5,140 nucleotides of DNA, from assembly GCA_025455895.1 (NCBI GenBank), contig JALOLQ010000143.1:1-5140 (forward strand), written 5' to 3'. Below are positions 1 through 5,140 of the stretch, piece by piece (the stretch's first letter is position 1; each line of letters begins with the position of its first letter). The notes under the pieces are model-generated. The model saw only the letters and a program-made list of their open reading frames with translations. It ran no database searches and was not told the DNA's origin. The stretch is from Solirubrobacteraceae bacterium. GTDB taxonomy: Bacteria; Actinomycetota; Thermoleophilia; Solirubrobacterales; Solirubrobacteraceae. Both the position numbers and the translations under genes were made by a program.

Positions 1-630
1 CCGCACGCGCGGCACGATCGCGCGGCCGGCGGCGACGGCCTTGCCCCCGCGCTCGGCGACGGCGGTGACGAGCACGCGGCGCAGATCCTTCGCCCCGTCG
101 TTGCGCACGCTGCCGGCGGCGGCCACGCCGGAGACCGGATCCTCGATCAGGCGCACGCCGGAGGTGCTCAGGCGCGGGAGCGGATCGGGCGGGCGCGCGT
201 CCGAGGCGCCGACGGTGATCTGCGCGCGCTCGGGCGGGCTCGCGGCGACGACCTGGTCGTTGACCCAGACCGTGCGGCCGCGCTCGAGCAGCGCGGCGTG
301 CGTGAGCGAGCGCTGGAGCCCCGGGGTGTCGTTGCGGAACACCGTCTCGCCGGCGGCGTCGAGCAGCGCGACGCCGATCGGCACGTCGGCGAGCGTGCGC
401 CCGGCCTCGTTGTCGAGCCGCACGACGACGGCCGAGCCGTTCTCGTCGGTGATCACCGTGCTGCCGGCCACGGTCACGTCGCGGCTGCGCTCACCGACCT
501 TCAGGCCCTCCTCGGCCTCGAGCTTGCCGGCCTGGGCGGCGAGCTTCGCGCTCTTCTCCTGGGTGGACTGGCAGCCGGCCGCGCCCGCGCCCGCGAGCAC
601 CACCAGCCCCGCGGCGACCGCGCGCCTCAT
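1..630 (-). CDS. Putative lipoprotein with FxLYD-like segments, 3' end missing
   Basis: This reading frame is open from an ATG at 630 to the window edge, giving 210 codons with no stop, so the C-terminus is not seen. Residues 1-19 form a short lipoprotein signal: MRR, a hydrophobic stretch, then GAAGC with Cys20 as the probable lipidated residue. The Ala at -3 is a slightly weak lipobox. Residues 21-50 are charged and probably helical, followed by two beta-rich segments. The first is about 52-140 (VVVRLDNEAG, then VGIALLD-type strands). The second is about 157-210, with GSVRNDG followed by a strand resembling the FxLYD pattern. The ATG overlaps the pstB stop as ATGA, so it is probably co-translated with pstB. 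It occupies the usual phoU position but has no PhoU-like helical sequence. Its function is unknown; an accessory extracytoplasmic role in phosphate uptake is only an inference from position. Frame and start are well supported, the domain assignment less so. Confidence 0.8.
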   Translation of the reverse strand, partial: MRRAVAAGLVVLAGAGAAGCQSTQEKSAKLAAQAGKLEAEEGLKVGERSRDVTVAGSTVITDENGSAVVVRLDNEAGRTLADVPIGVALLDAAGETVFRNDTPGLQRSLTHAALLERGRTVWVNDQVVAASPPERAQITVGASDARPPDPLPRLSTSGVRLIEDPVSGVAAAGSVRNDGAKDLRRVLVTAVAERGGKAVAAGRAIVPRVR

Positions 631-1577
631 CCGAACGCCCCCGCGACGTAGTCGGCGGTGCGCTCCTCGCGCGGCGCGCTGAAGATCCGGTCGCCGTCGC
701 CGTACTCGACGAGGTCGCCGAGGTACATGAAGCCGACCTTGTCGGCGACGCGGTGGGCCTGCTGGAGGTTGTGGGTGACGATCACGATCGCCACCTCCTC
801 GCGCAGGCGCACGATCAGCTCCTCGATCGTCGCGGTGGACTTCGGGTCGAGCGCCGAGCACGGCTCGTCGAGCAGCAGGACCTCCGGGTCGGCGGCGAGC
901 GCGCGCGCGATGCACAGCCGCTGCTGCTGGCCGCCCGAGAGGCGCAGCGCCGGGTGGTCGAGGTTGTCCTGGACCTCGGTGAGCAGCCCGGCGCGGCGCA
1001 GCGCCTCGGTCACGGGCTCCATCAGCGCGCCCTTGCGCGGCTTGCGGCTGCCCTGCTCGCGCAGCGCGTAGGCGACGTTGTCGAAGACGCTCATCGGGAA
1101 CGGGTTCGGCTGCTGGAAGACCATCGAGACGCGGCGGCGCAGATCGGTGACCTCGAGCGTGTCGACGTCCTGGTCGTCGAGCACGATCCGGCCGGTGCGG
1201 GTGGCCGTCGGCGTCAGCTCGGTGAGCCGGTTGAGCGAGCGCAGCAGCGTCGTCTTGCCGCAGCCGGAGGGGCCGATCAGCGCGAGCACCTCGCCGCGGC
1301 GCACCGGCAGCGAGACGCCCTTCACGGCCTCCTTGCCGCCGTAGGCGATCCGCAGCTCCTCGGTGCGCATGCGCTCGGCGACCTGCGCGGCCGGGAGCGC
1401 GCTGACGCGGCGCTCGACCGTCGGCCCGGTGCCGCCGGCGCCGTTCGGGGCGGTGATCGTCCCCGGCGGCGGGGGCAGCACGATCGTCGGGGCGCCGCCG
1501 GGCACGAGCCGCCGGATCGGGGGCGGGGGGCCCGCGCCGTCGACGATCAGGTCCGCGCTGTCGTCGGGCATCGTCAT
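627..1577 (-). CDS. pstB: Phosphate import ATP-binding protein PstB, with N-terminal extension
   Basis: This is the cytoplasmic ATPase subunit that powers phosphate import through PstC/PstA. All ABC motifs are intact: Walker A GPSGCGKT (102-109), Q-loop VFQQPNPFP (153-161), signature LSGGQQQR (213-220), Walker B VLLLDEP (233-239), D-loop SALD (241-244) and switch His269 in IVTHN. The PNPFPMS stretch and the phrase CSALDPKST are typical of PstB rather than of other ABC ATPases. At 316 residues it is about 60 longer than usual PstB (near 250). The ABC domain proper begins near Met70 (MRTEELRI), and residues 1-69 are Pro/Gly/Ala-rich with two PPPP runs, probably disordered. Codons in that extension are uniformly GC-ending, so it looks translated. 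The ATG at 1577 overlaps the pstA stop as ATGA. A second ATG at 1571 is better spaced from the GGAG at 1581-1578 and may be the true start (314 residues). The gene ends in a 4-bp overlap with the lipoprotein gene. Confidence 0.96.
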   Translation of the reverse strand: MTMPDDSADLIVDGAGPPPPIRRLVPGGAPTIVLPPPPGTITAPNGAGGTGPTVERRVSALPAAQVAERMRTEELRIAYGGKEAVKGVSLPVRRGEVLALIGPSGCGKTTLLRSLNRLTELTPTATRTGRIVLDDQDVDTLEVTDLRRRVSMVFQQPNPFPMSVFDNVAYALREQGSRKPRKGALMEPVTEALRRAGLLTEVQDNLDHPALRLSGGQQQRLCIARALAADPEVLLLDEPCSALDPKSTATIEELIVRLREEVAIVIVTHNLQQAHRVADKVGFMYLGDLVEYGDGDRIFSAPREERTADYVAGAFG

Positions 1578-2554
1578 CTCCGGGCGGCCGCGGTCACGGC
1601 CTTGGTCGGGTCGCGGCGGACGATCCAGTCCACGAGGAAGTTCAGGGCGATGGCGATCGCCAGCAGCACGACGGCGGCCGCGTAGGCCTTCTCGGGGGCC
1701 GAGCCCTCGCCCGCGGGCGAGTTGAGGTACACGTAGCTCGTGAGCGTGCTGCCGGTGCCGCGCAGCACGTCGAGCCCCGGGACGTCGCCGTAGCCCTGGA
1801 GCTGCAGCGTGCCGCCGAGCAGGATCACGACGATCGCGGTGTCCCCGGCGATGCGGCCCATCCCGAGCGCCGTGCCGGTCGCGATCGGGGCGCGCAGCGA
1901 GGGCAGCAGCACCCGGCGGATCGTGGCCGCCTTCGTCTTGCCCAGCGCGTAGGACGCCTCGCGCACGTGCCCGGGGATCGACTGCAGCCCCTCGCGGGTC
2001 GAGCCGACGATCAGCGGCAGCGCGATCAGCGACATCATCGCCGCGGCGGTGAAGAACGAGCGCCCGAAGACCGAACCGCCCTCGGCCTCGAACGAGAGGA
2101 AGCCGAGCAGCTGCTCCTGGAAGACGATCAGCCCGAAGATCGCGAGCACGATGCTCGGCGTCCCGGCGATGATCTCGACGCCCGACTCGACCGCGCGCGC
2201 GAGCCAGAACGGGCGCCCGTACTCGGTCACCCAGACCGCGGTGGCCACCGCGACGGGGATCGCCAGCGCCGTGCCCATGACCGTGAGGATCAGCGTGCCC
2301 AGCAGTGGGTCGAGGAACCCGCCGCTCTTCGACTGGTCGAGGTCGGCGTTGGGACGCTCGATGAACAGTGCCGGGCGCAGGAACTCGAGCCCCCGGTAGG
2401 CCATGTAGGCGACGATCGCGAACGCGATCACGCAGGCGCTCACGCCGGCCACCCAGCAGCAGGCGAGCATCAGCCGGTCCATGAGCGGCCAGTTGCGGCT
2501 CGACTCGACCGGCTTCGTGCGGGCGGTCGGCGGCAGCGCGGGGGCGTCAGCCAC
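1574..2554 (-). CDS. pstA: Phosphate ABC transporter permease PstA
   Basis: This is one of the two membrane subunits forming the phosphate channel; it pairs with PstC and is driven by PstB. The 326 residues show a short Pro-rich cytoplasmic N-terminus and about six hydrophobic segments, near 30-52, 83-108, 126-148, 165-184, 220-248 and 290-311. The cytoplasmic EAA loop that docks onto the ATPase is clear: REASYALG (198-205), then an Ile and LLPS (216-219) with the conserved Leu-Pro. The GTPSIVLAIFGL stretch (131-142) and the late GDTAIVVILLGG stretch (237-248) are typical of PstA. Translation starts at GTG (2554), nine bases after the pstC stop, with a GAGGG Shine-Dalgarno overlapping that stop. 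The 3' end overlaps pstB by 4 bp. Length and motifs are normal, and the order after pstC is the standard one that distinguishes PstA from PstC. Confidence 0.96.
   Translation of the reverse strand: MADAPALPPTARTKPVESSRNWPLMDRLMLACCWVAGVSACVIAFAIVAYMAYRGLEFLRPALFIERPNADLDQSKSGGFLDPLLGTLILTVMGTALAIPVAVATAVWVTEYGRPFWLARAVESGVEIIAGTPSIVLAIFGLIVFQEQLLGFLSFEAEGGSVFGRSFFTAAAMMSLIALPLIVGSTREGLQSIPGHVREASYALGKTKAATIRRVLLPSLRAPIATGTALGMGRIAGDTAIVVILLGGTLQLQGYGDVPGLDVLRGTGSTLTSYVYLNSPAGEGSAPEKAYAAAVVLLAIAIALNFLVDWIVRRDPTKAVTAAARR
1578..1581 (-). promoter_or_regulatory. Shine-Dalgarno of pstB inside the pstA 3' end
   Basis: GGAG on the minus strand touches the first pstB ATG (1577) but is six bases before a second in-frame ATG at 1571. 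The geometry favours initiation at 1571, while the ATGA overlap at 1577-1574 would suit coupled reinitiation. The two choices differ by only two residues (Met-Thr). Confidence 0.55.
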
Positions 2555-2560
2555 GAGCGT

Positions 2561-2565
2561 CCCTC
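2561..2565 (-). promoter_or_regulatory. Shine-Dalgarno of pstA overlapping the pstC stop codon
   Basis: The minus strand reads TGAGGGACGCTCGTG. The GAGGG starts inside the pstC TGA stop and sits six bases before the pstA GTG. This supports the GTG start and suggests coupling of pstA translation to termination on pstC. Confidence 0.7.
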
Positions 2566-3592
2566 ACGACTGGATCCCGTACTTGCGCATCGGCCGCTTC
2601 GCCAGCCAGCCCCCGAGCGACAGGACCATGCTCGAGACCAGCAGGATGAACGCGAACGCGTAGATCGTCTGCCCGAACGGGATCACGCTCAGGCCCTCGG
2701 CGTTCTCGACGACCGCCGCGGCCAGCGGGCGGACCGGCTCGAAGAAGAAGGTGAGGCCGTCGAACGGGTTCGGGATGAACCCGACCGAGCCCGCGACCAT
2801 CGCGAGCATGATCGCCTCGCCGAGCGCCCGCGCGGTGGCGAGGATCACCGCGGCGATGATCGCCGGGCGCGCGGTGCGCACGGAGATCGTCCACATCACG
2901 CGCCAGCGGTTCACGCCCAGGGCGGCCGCGCCCTCGGTCCAGCTCTTGGGGACGGCGCGCAGCGCGTCGACGATGATCGCGATCATGATCGGGACGATCA
3001 TCACCGCGAGGATCACCGCGGCGACCGACCACGAGGCGCCGGTGAGCTGCACGACGAACGCGACCGACTCCTTGCGCTCGGTGCTGATGAGGTTCTCCGC
3101 CACGAACGGGACGAGCACGAGGATCCCGATCAGGCCGTAGACCACCGACGGGACCGCGGCGAGCAGCCGCACCACCGGCTCGAGGATCCGGTTCAGCCAG
3201 GCCGGCGCGAACTCCACGATGAAGATCGCCGTGAACAGGCTGAAGACGAGCCCGAGCACGACCGCCGCCGCCGTCGTGAGGAACGTCCCGACGATCAGCG
3301 GCAGCGCGCCGATCGTGTAGACGTAGTCCGCCGGGTCGGCGGGCGACTTGAAGATGTCGCCGATCTGCTGGTCGACGTTGCCGTCGCCGAACCAGCTCAG
3401 GCCGTTGGCCTCGAACGACGGCCACGCCTTCACGAACACGAAGACGAGCATCCCGGCGCAGAGCGCGAGCACCGTCGCGGCCACGAGCGCCAGCACGAGC
3501 TCGGTGCGCCGGTCCTGCGCGGTGCCCGAGCGCCGGGCCCGGCGCGGCACGGCGGGAGCGACCGGGGCCGGTGCGGGGGCGGTGGTGGCCAT
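2564..3592 (-). CDS. pstC: Phosphate ABC transporter permease PstC
   Basis: This is the second membrane subunit of the phosphate channel. The 342 residues begin with an Ala/Pro-rich, then Arg-rich cytoplasmic tail (1-30) and contain about six membrane segments, near 32-54, 96-127, 143-164, 186-208, 243-272 and 308-328. The segment LLAAVPSVVYGLIG (143-156) and the sequence RALGEAIMLAMVAGS (255-269) are typical of PstC (compare RALGET in the enteric protein). The EAA loop is present as TEGAAALG (219-226), but the Leu-Pro that normally follows is replaced by Val238-Arg239 (SVRTARP). The ATG at 3592 lies 24 bp after the pstS stop. Unlike the other operon genes it has no good Shine-Dalgarno sequence; only a GAG about 16 bases upstream is visible, so translation may depend on readthrough from pstS or use a weak site. 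The assignment is firm from family features and position between pstS and pstA. Confidence 0.95.
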   Translation of the reverse strand: MATTAPAPAPVAPAVPRRARRSGTAQDRRTELVLALVAATVLALCAGMLVFVFVKAWPSFEANGLSWFGDGNVDQQIGDIFKSPADPADYVYTIGALPLIVGTFLTTAAAVVLGLVFSLFTAIFIVEFAPAWLNRILEPVVRLLAAVPSVVYGLIGILVLVPFVAENLISTERKESVAFVVQLTGASWSVAAVILAVMIVPIMIAIIVDALRAVPKSWTEGAAALGVNRWRVMWTISVRTARPAIIAAVILATARALGEAIMLAMVAGSVGFIPNPFDGLTFFFEPVRPLAAAVVENAEGLSVIPFGQTIYAFAFILLVSSMVLSLGGWLAKRPMRKYGIQS

Positions 3593-3616
3593 TCGGGGGC
3601 GGCGGGCGTCTCGGCG

Positions 3617-4420
3617 CTAGCGCAGCGAGACCCAGCCCTTGGCGACGACCCGCTGGCCGCGCGAGCCGGTGACCCAGCGCAGGAACCGGCCCGCGTCACC
3701 GGAGGCGCGCCCGCGGCTGACGAGCCACAGGTTGCGCACGCCGCCGTACTGGCCGGACTTCGCGTTGCGCAGGTTGCAGGGCACGCCCTGGTAGGGGGCG
3801 ACGGCCGTCCCGGCGGTGAACGTGAAGTCCAGGTAGCCGATCGCCGCGGGGTTCGAGCGCACGGCCTGGCTGGCCAGGCCGTTGGTGGACTTCGGCGAGG
3901 CGTTGCCCGCCACGCGCAGGTTCAGGCCCATGAAGATGTTCTGGAAGGCGTCCGCCGTACCGGAGGACGGCGTGCGCGTGATGAGGTCGATCGGCCCCTT
4001 CTGGCGCGCGCCCGGCACAGCGCTCCAGTTGCGGATCCGGCCGGAGAAGATCGCCTGCACGGTCGCGCGGCTGATCGTCGGCAGCGGGTTGCGCGGGTGG
4101 GTGACGATGCACACGCCGTCGCGGGCGATGCGGTTGAAGACGAGGCCGCCGGGATCGGAGCGCTGCGGGTCCCGCGAGGCCATCCCGAACGTCACGCGGC
4201 CGCGGGCCACGTCGTTGATGCCGATGTCCGAGCCGCCCTGGAGCAGCCGGAACTGCGCCGCGCCGCGGTTCTGCTTGACGTAGTTCGAGGCGAGCTGCTT
4301 GACGAGCGGGAAGACGGAGGTCGAGCCGCTCATCGTGATCGTGCTCTTCGCGCCGGCCGTCGCGGGCAGGACGAGCGCCAGCAGCGCGGCGAGCAGCAGG
4401 GGGAGGGTGCGTCGGGTCAC
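3617..4420 (-). CDS. pstS: Phosphate-binding protein PstS (compact secreted form)
   Basis: This is the extracytoplasmic receptor that captures phosphate and delivers it to PstC/PstA. The chosen start is GTG at 4420, preceded by GGAGA with a 7-base spacer and followed at once by a signal peptide: MTRR, a leucine/alanine core (6-19), and probable cleavage after AGA at residue 24. The mature part has the expected anion-binding landmarks: SGSTSVFPL (31-39), GGSDIGI (62-68), FGMASRDP (78-85), IFSGRIRNWSAV (124-135), RTPSSGTADAF (149-159) with Arg149, Ser153, Gly154 and Thr155, and IGYLDF (194-199). At 267 residues it matches the compact PBP_like_2-type PstS rather than the longer enteric type. There is no lipobox cysteine, so it appears soluble. 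Two cysteines, Cys104 and Cys215, could form a disulfide. The open frame continues upstream to 4750, but that stretch covers the PHO boxes and precedes the signal peptide, so it is not part of the protein. Confidence 0.93.
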   Translation of the reverse strand: MTRRTLPLLLAALLALVLPATAGAKSTITMSGSTSVFPLVKQLASNYVKQNRGAAQFRLLQGGSDIGINDVARGRVTFGMASRDPQRSDPGGLVFNRIARDGVCIVTHPRNPLPTISRATVQAIFSGRIRNWSAVPGARQKGPIDLITRTPSSGTADAFQNIFMGLNLRVAGNASPKSTNGLASQAVRSNPAAIGYLDFTFTAGTAVAPYQGVPCNLRNAKSGQYGGVRNLWLVSRGRASGDAGRFLRWVTGSRGQRVVAKGWVSLR

Positions 4421-4427
4421 GGGTCGG

Positions 4428-4432
4428 TCTCC
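4428..4432 (-). promoter_or_regulatory. Shine-Dalgarno of pstS, fixes the GTG start
   Basis: On the minus strand, GGAGA lies seven bases before the GTG at 4420. This spacing, together with the signal peptide that begins directly at the GTG, decides the start against the much longer open frame upstream. Confidence 0.75.
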
Positions 4433-4509
4433 GTCGGGTCGAGGCCGGGGCGGGAAGGGGGAGGAACGGCCGGGGCCGCCGGACGGAAGTGTGGGCGCGC
4501 GGGGCTCCC

Positions 4510-4553
4510 GGCGCGTGAACCAGCGGTGTCCGATTGGAGAACATTTGGTGAAC
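4510..4553 (-). promoter_or_regulatory. PHO box: four tandem 11-bp PhoP-type repeats upstream of pstS
   Basis: Read on the minus strand from 4553, four units follow each other with exact 11-bp period: GTTCACCAAAT (4553-4543), GTTCTCCAATC (4542-4532), GGACACCGCTG (4531-4521) and GTTCACGCGCC (4520-4510). The first seven bases of each resemble GTTCACC and the last four vary, which is the known structure of Streptomyces PhoP direct-repeat units. In that system PhoP binds side by side on the repeats, often over the -35 region, and activates pstS under phosphate limitation. The array ends 89 bp before the pstS GTG. No convincing -10 element is visible; CACACT at 4493-4488 is the best weak candidate. 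The identity of the regulator is inferred, since no phoR/phoP gene lies in the window. Confidence 0.82.
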
Positions 4554-4572
4554 ATCGCCGCCTGCGGACGGC

Positions 4573-4605
4573 GTTCACAGAAAAGCGACCAGTCGTTCAC
4601 AAGTC
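4573..4605 (+). promoter_or_regulatory. PHO box: 11-bp repeats facing the rightward exported-protein gene
   Basis: On the plus strand two identical GTTCACA heptamers start at 4573 and 4595, exactly 22 bp apart (two 11-bp periods). The units are GTTCACAGAAA, AGCGACCAGTC and GTTCACAAGTC; the middle one is degenerate and keeps only the ACC of the consensus. The array points away from pstS, lies 19 bp from the pstS-directed array, and ends 29 bp before the GTG at 4635. If the last unit overlaps a -35 region, transcription would begin near 4630, leaving almost no leader. The plus-strand direction suggests that the divergent gene has its own PhoP-type control. Confidence 0.65.
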
Positions 4606-4634
4606 TGCGCGGTGCGCCCGCCACCCTCGAGCGC

Positions 4635-5140
4635 GTGCTGCCGTTCCGGCTCCGGCGGGTGACCCTCGCGTTGTTGCTCGCGTCCCTCGCGTGGCCGGCC
4701 TGCGCGCACGCGCTCGTCTCGCCGGTCCAGCCGATCGACGGCCCGAGCACCGCGATCCGCGAGCTCGGCGGGGTCGCGATGTCCGCCGACGGGACCGGCG
4801 GGCTCGTCTACCGCAAGGACGACGCCGACGGGCGCCCGCACGTCTTCGCCGCGCAGTTCGTGGACGGCGCCTGGCGCCCGGCCCAGCGCGTCGACACGGG
4901 GCCGACCCAGCGCTTCGAGTCGTCCTGGCCGGTGATCGCCGCGGGCGACGGGGGCCGCCTGCTCGTCGCCTGGGTGCAGGAGTTCGGCGCGGCCGACCGG
5001 ATGTACTCGGCGTCGCTGCAGCCGGGATCGCGGCGCTTCGAGCCGCCGGTGCCCGTCGACCTCAACGTCGGCGACAGCGCGCTCGGCACCTACCCGGCGC
5101 TGAGCATGGCGCCGGGCGGGCAGGCGTACCTCGTCTACCG
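4635..5140 (+). CDS. Exported protein with beta-propeller-like repeats, 3' end missing
   Basis: An open frame of 168 complete codons runs off the right edge, with third positions almost all G or C. The proposed GTG start at 4635 is followed by a clear signal peptide: positive n-region (FRLRR), hydrophobic core (about 9-22) and probable cleavage after AHA at residue 26. A second GTG at 4659 would shorten the n-region and is less likely. The mature part shows at least two full repeat units and the start of a third, each about 50-57 residues. The units begin near 45, 98 and 153 and share a pattern: a turn with GDGG, SADG or APGG, a strand such as LLVAWV or GLVYR, then a strand like VFAAQF or MYSASL, and a G.W/F.P turn. 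This resembles blades of sialidase or Kelch-like propellers, but no catalytic motif is seen and the family is not recognised. No good Shine-Dalgarno precedes the start, which fits a leaderless or nearly leaderless message. The upstream PHO-type repeats suggest phosphate-starvation expression. Confidence 0.75.
   Translation, partial: MLPFRLRRVTLALLLASLAWPACAHALVSPVQPIDGPSTAIRELGGVAMSADGTGGLVYRKDDADGRPHVFAAQFVDGAWRPAQRVDTGPTQRFESSWPVIAAGDGGRLLVAWVQEFGAADRMYSASLQPGSRRFEPPVPVDLNVGDSALGTYPALSMAPGGQAYLVY

Noticed and set aside
41..682. Long plus-strand frame opposite the lipoprotein gene
   Set aside because: It is Ser/Arg/Pro-rich with no domain. The minus frame has a signal peptide, a lipobox and an ATGA overlap with pstB, so the plus frame is an effect of high GC.
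753..1685. 310-codon plus-strand frame opposite pstB
   Set aside because: It is antisense to a gene with all ABC motifs, is Arg/Ala-rich with low complexity, and crosses the pstA-pstB junction.
2547..3425. 292-codon minus-strand frame overlapping pstC
   Set aside because: It is a frame-shifted reading of pstC, very rich in Arg and Ala, while the pstC frame has proper membrane segments and the EAA loop.
4447..4475. Four G-runs on the plus strand in the pstS leader region that could form a G-quadruplex
   Set aside because: The last loop is long (10 bases or more) and such runs are expected by chance in DNA this GC-rich. There is no further evidence.
4488..4493. CACACT on the minus strand as a -10 element for pstS
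   Set aside because: The match to TANNNT is weak and the spacing from the last GTTCAC is about 21 bp, so it is not reported as a promoter element.
4421..4750. Upstream extension of the pstS reading frame to an ATG at 4750
   Set aside because: It would place about 110 residues before a typical signal peptide, covers both PHO-type arrays and overlaps the divergent gene. GTG at 4420 has a well-placed Shine-Dalgarno.
4808..5089. Minus-strand frame opposite the exported-protein gene
   Set aside because: There is no ribosome site or domain, and the plus frame has a signal peptide, repeats and GC-ending codons.

Overview
The window is very GC-rich (third codon positions are almost all G or C) and looks like chromosomal DNA of a high-GC actinobacterium. 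The tandem 11-bp GTTCACC-type direct repeats upstream of pstS match the PhoP-binding PHO boxes described in Streptomyces. The protein style suggests a deep lineage such as Thermoleophilia/Solirubrobacterales, but that placement is an inference from general impression and not from a marker gene.

Most of the window is one minus-strand operon, read from about 4420 down to the left edge. It encodes a high-affinity phosphate (Pst) ABC importer in the order pstS (4420-3617), pstC (3592-2564), pstA (2554-1574) and pstB (1577-627). A fifth gene (630 to beyond base 1) encodes a putative lipoprotein. The pstA/pstB and pstB/lipoprotein junctions are both 4-bp ATGA overlaps, so these genes are probably translationally coupled. 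PstS captures phosphate outside the membrane, PstC and PstA form the channel, and PstB hydrolyses ATP. The place after pstB, where many bacteria have phoU, is taken by the lipoprotein, which has one or two FxLYD-like beta-sandwich segments and is cut by the window edge.

The 214-bp intergenic region 4421-4634 is the regulatory centre. It holds two divergent sets of 11-bp direct repeats. Four units on the minus strand (4553-4510) point at pstS. Three units, the middle one degenerate, lie on the plus strand (4573-4605) and point at a rightward gene starting at about 4635. That gene encodes an exported protein with beta-propeller-like repeats of no recognised family and runs off the right edge. 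The arrangement suggests that the exported protein is a phosphate-starvation gene controlled together with the transporter.

No RNA gene, mobile element, CRISPR array or convincing terminator was seen.
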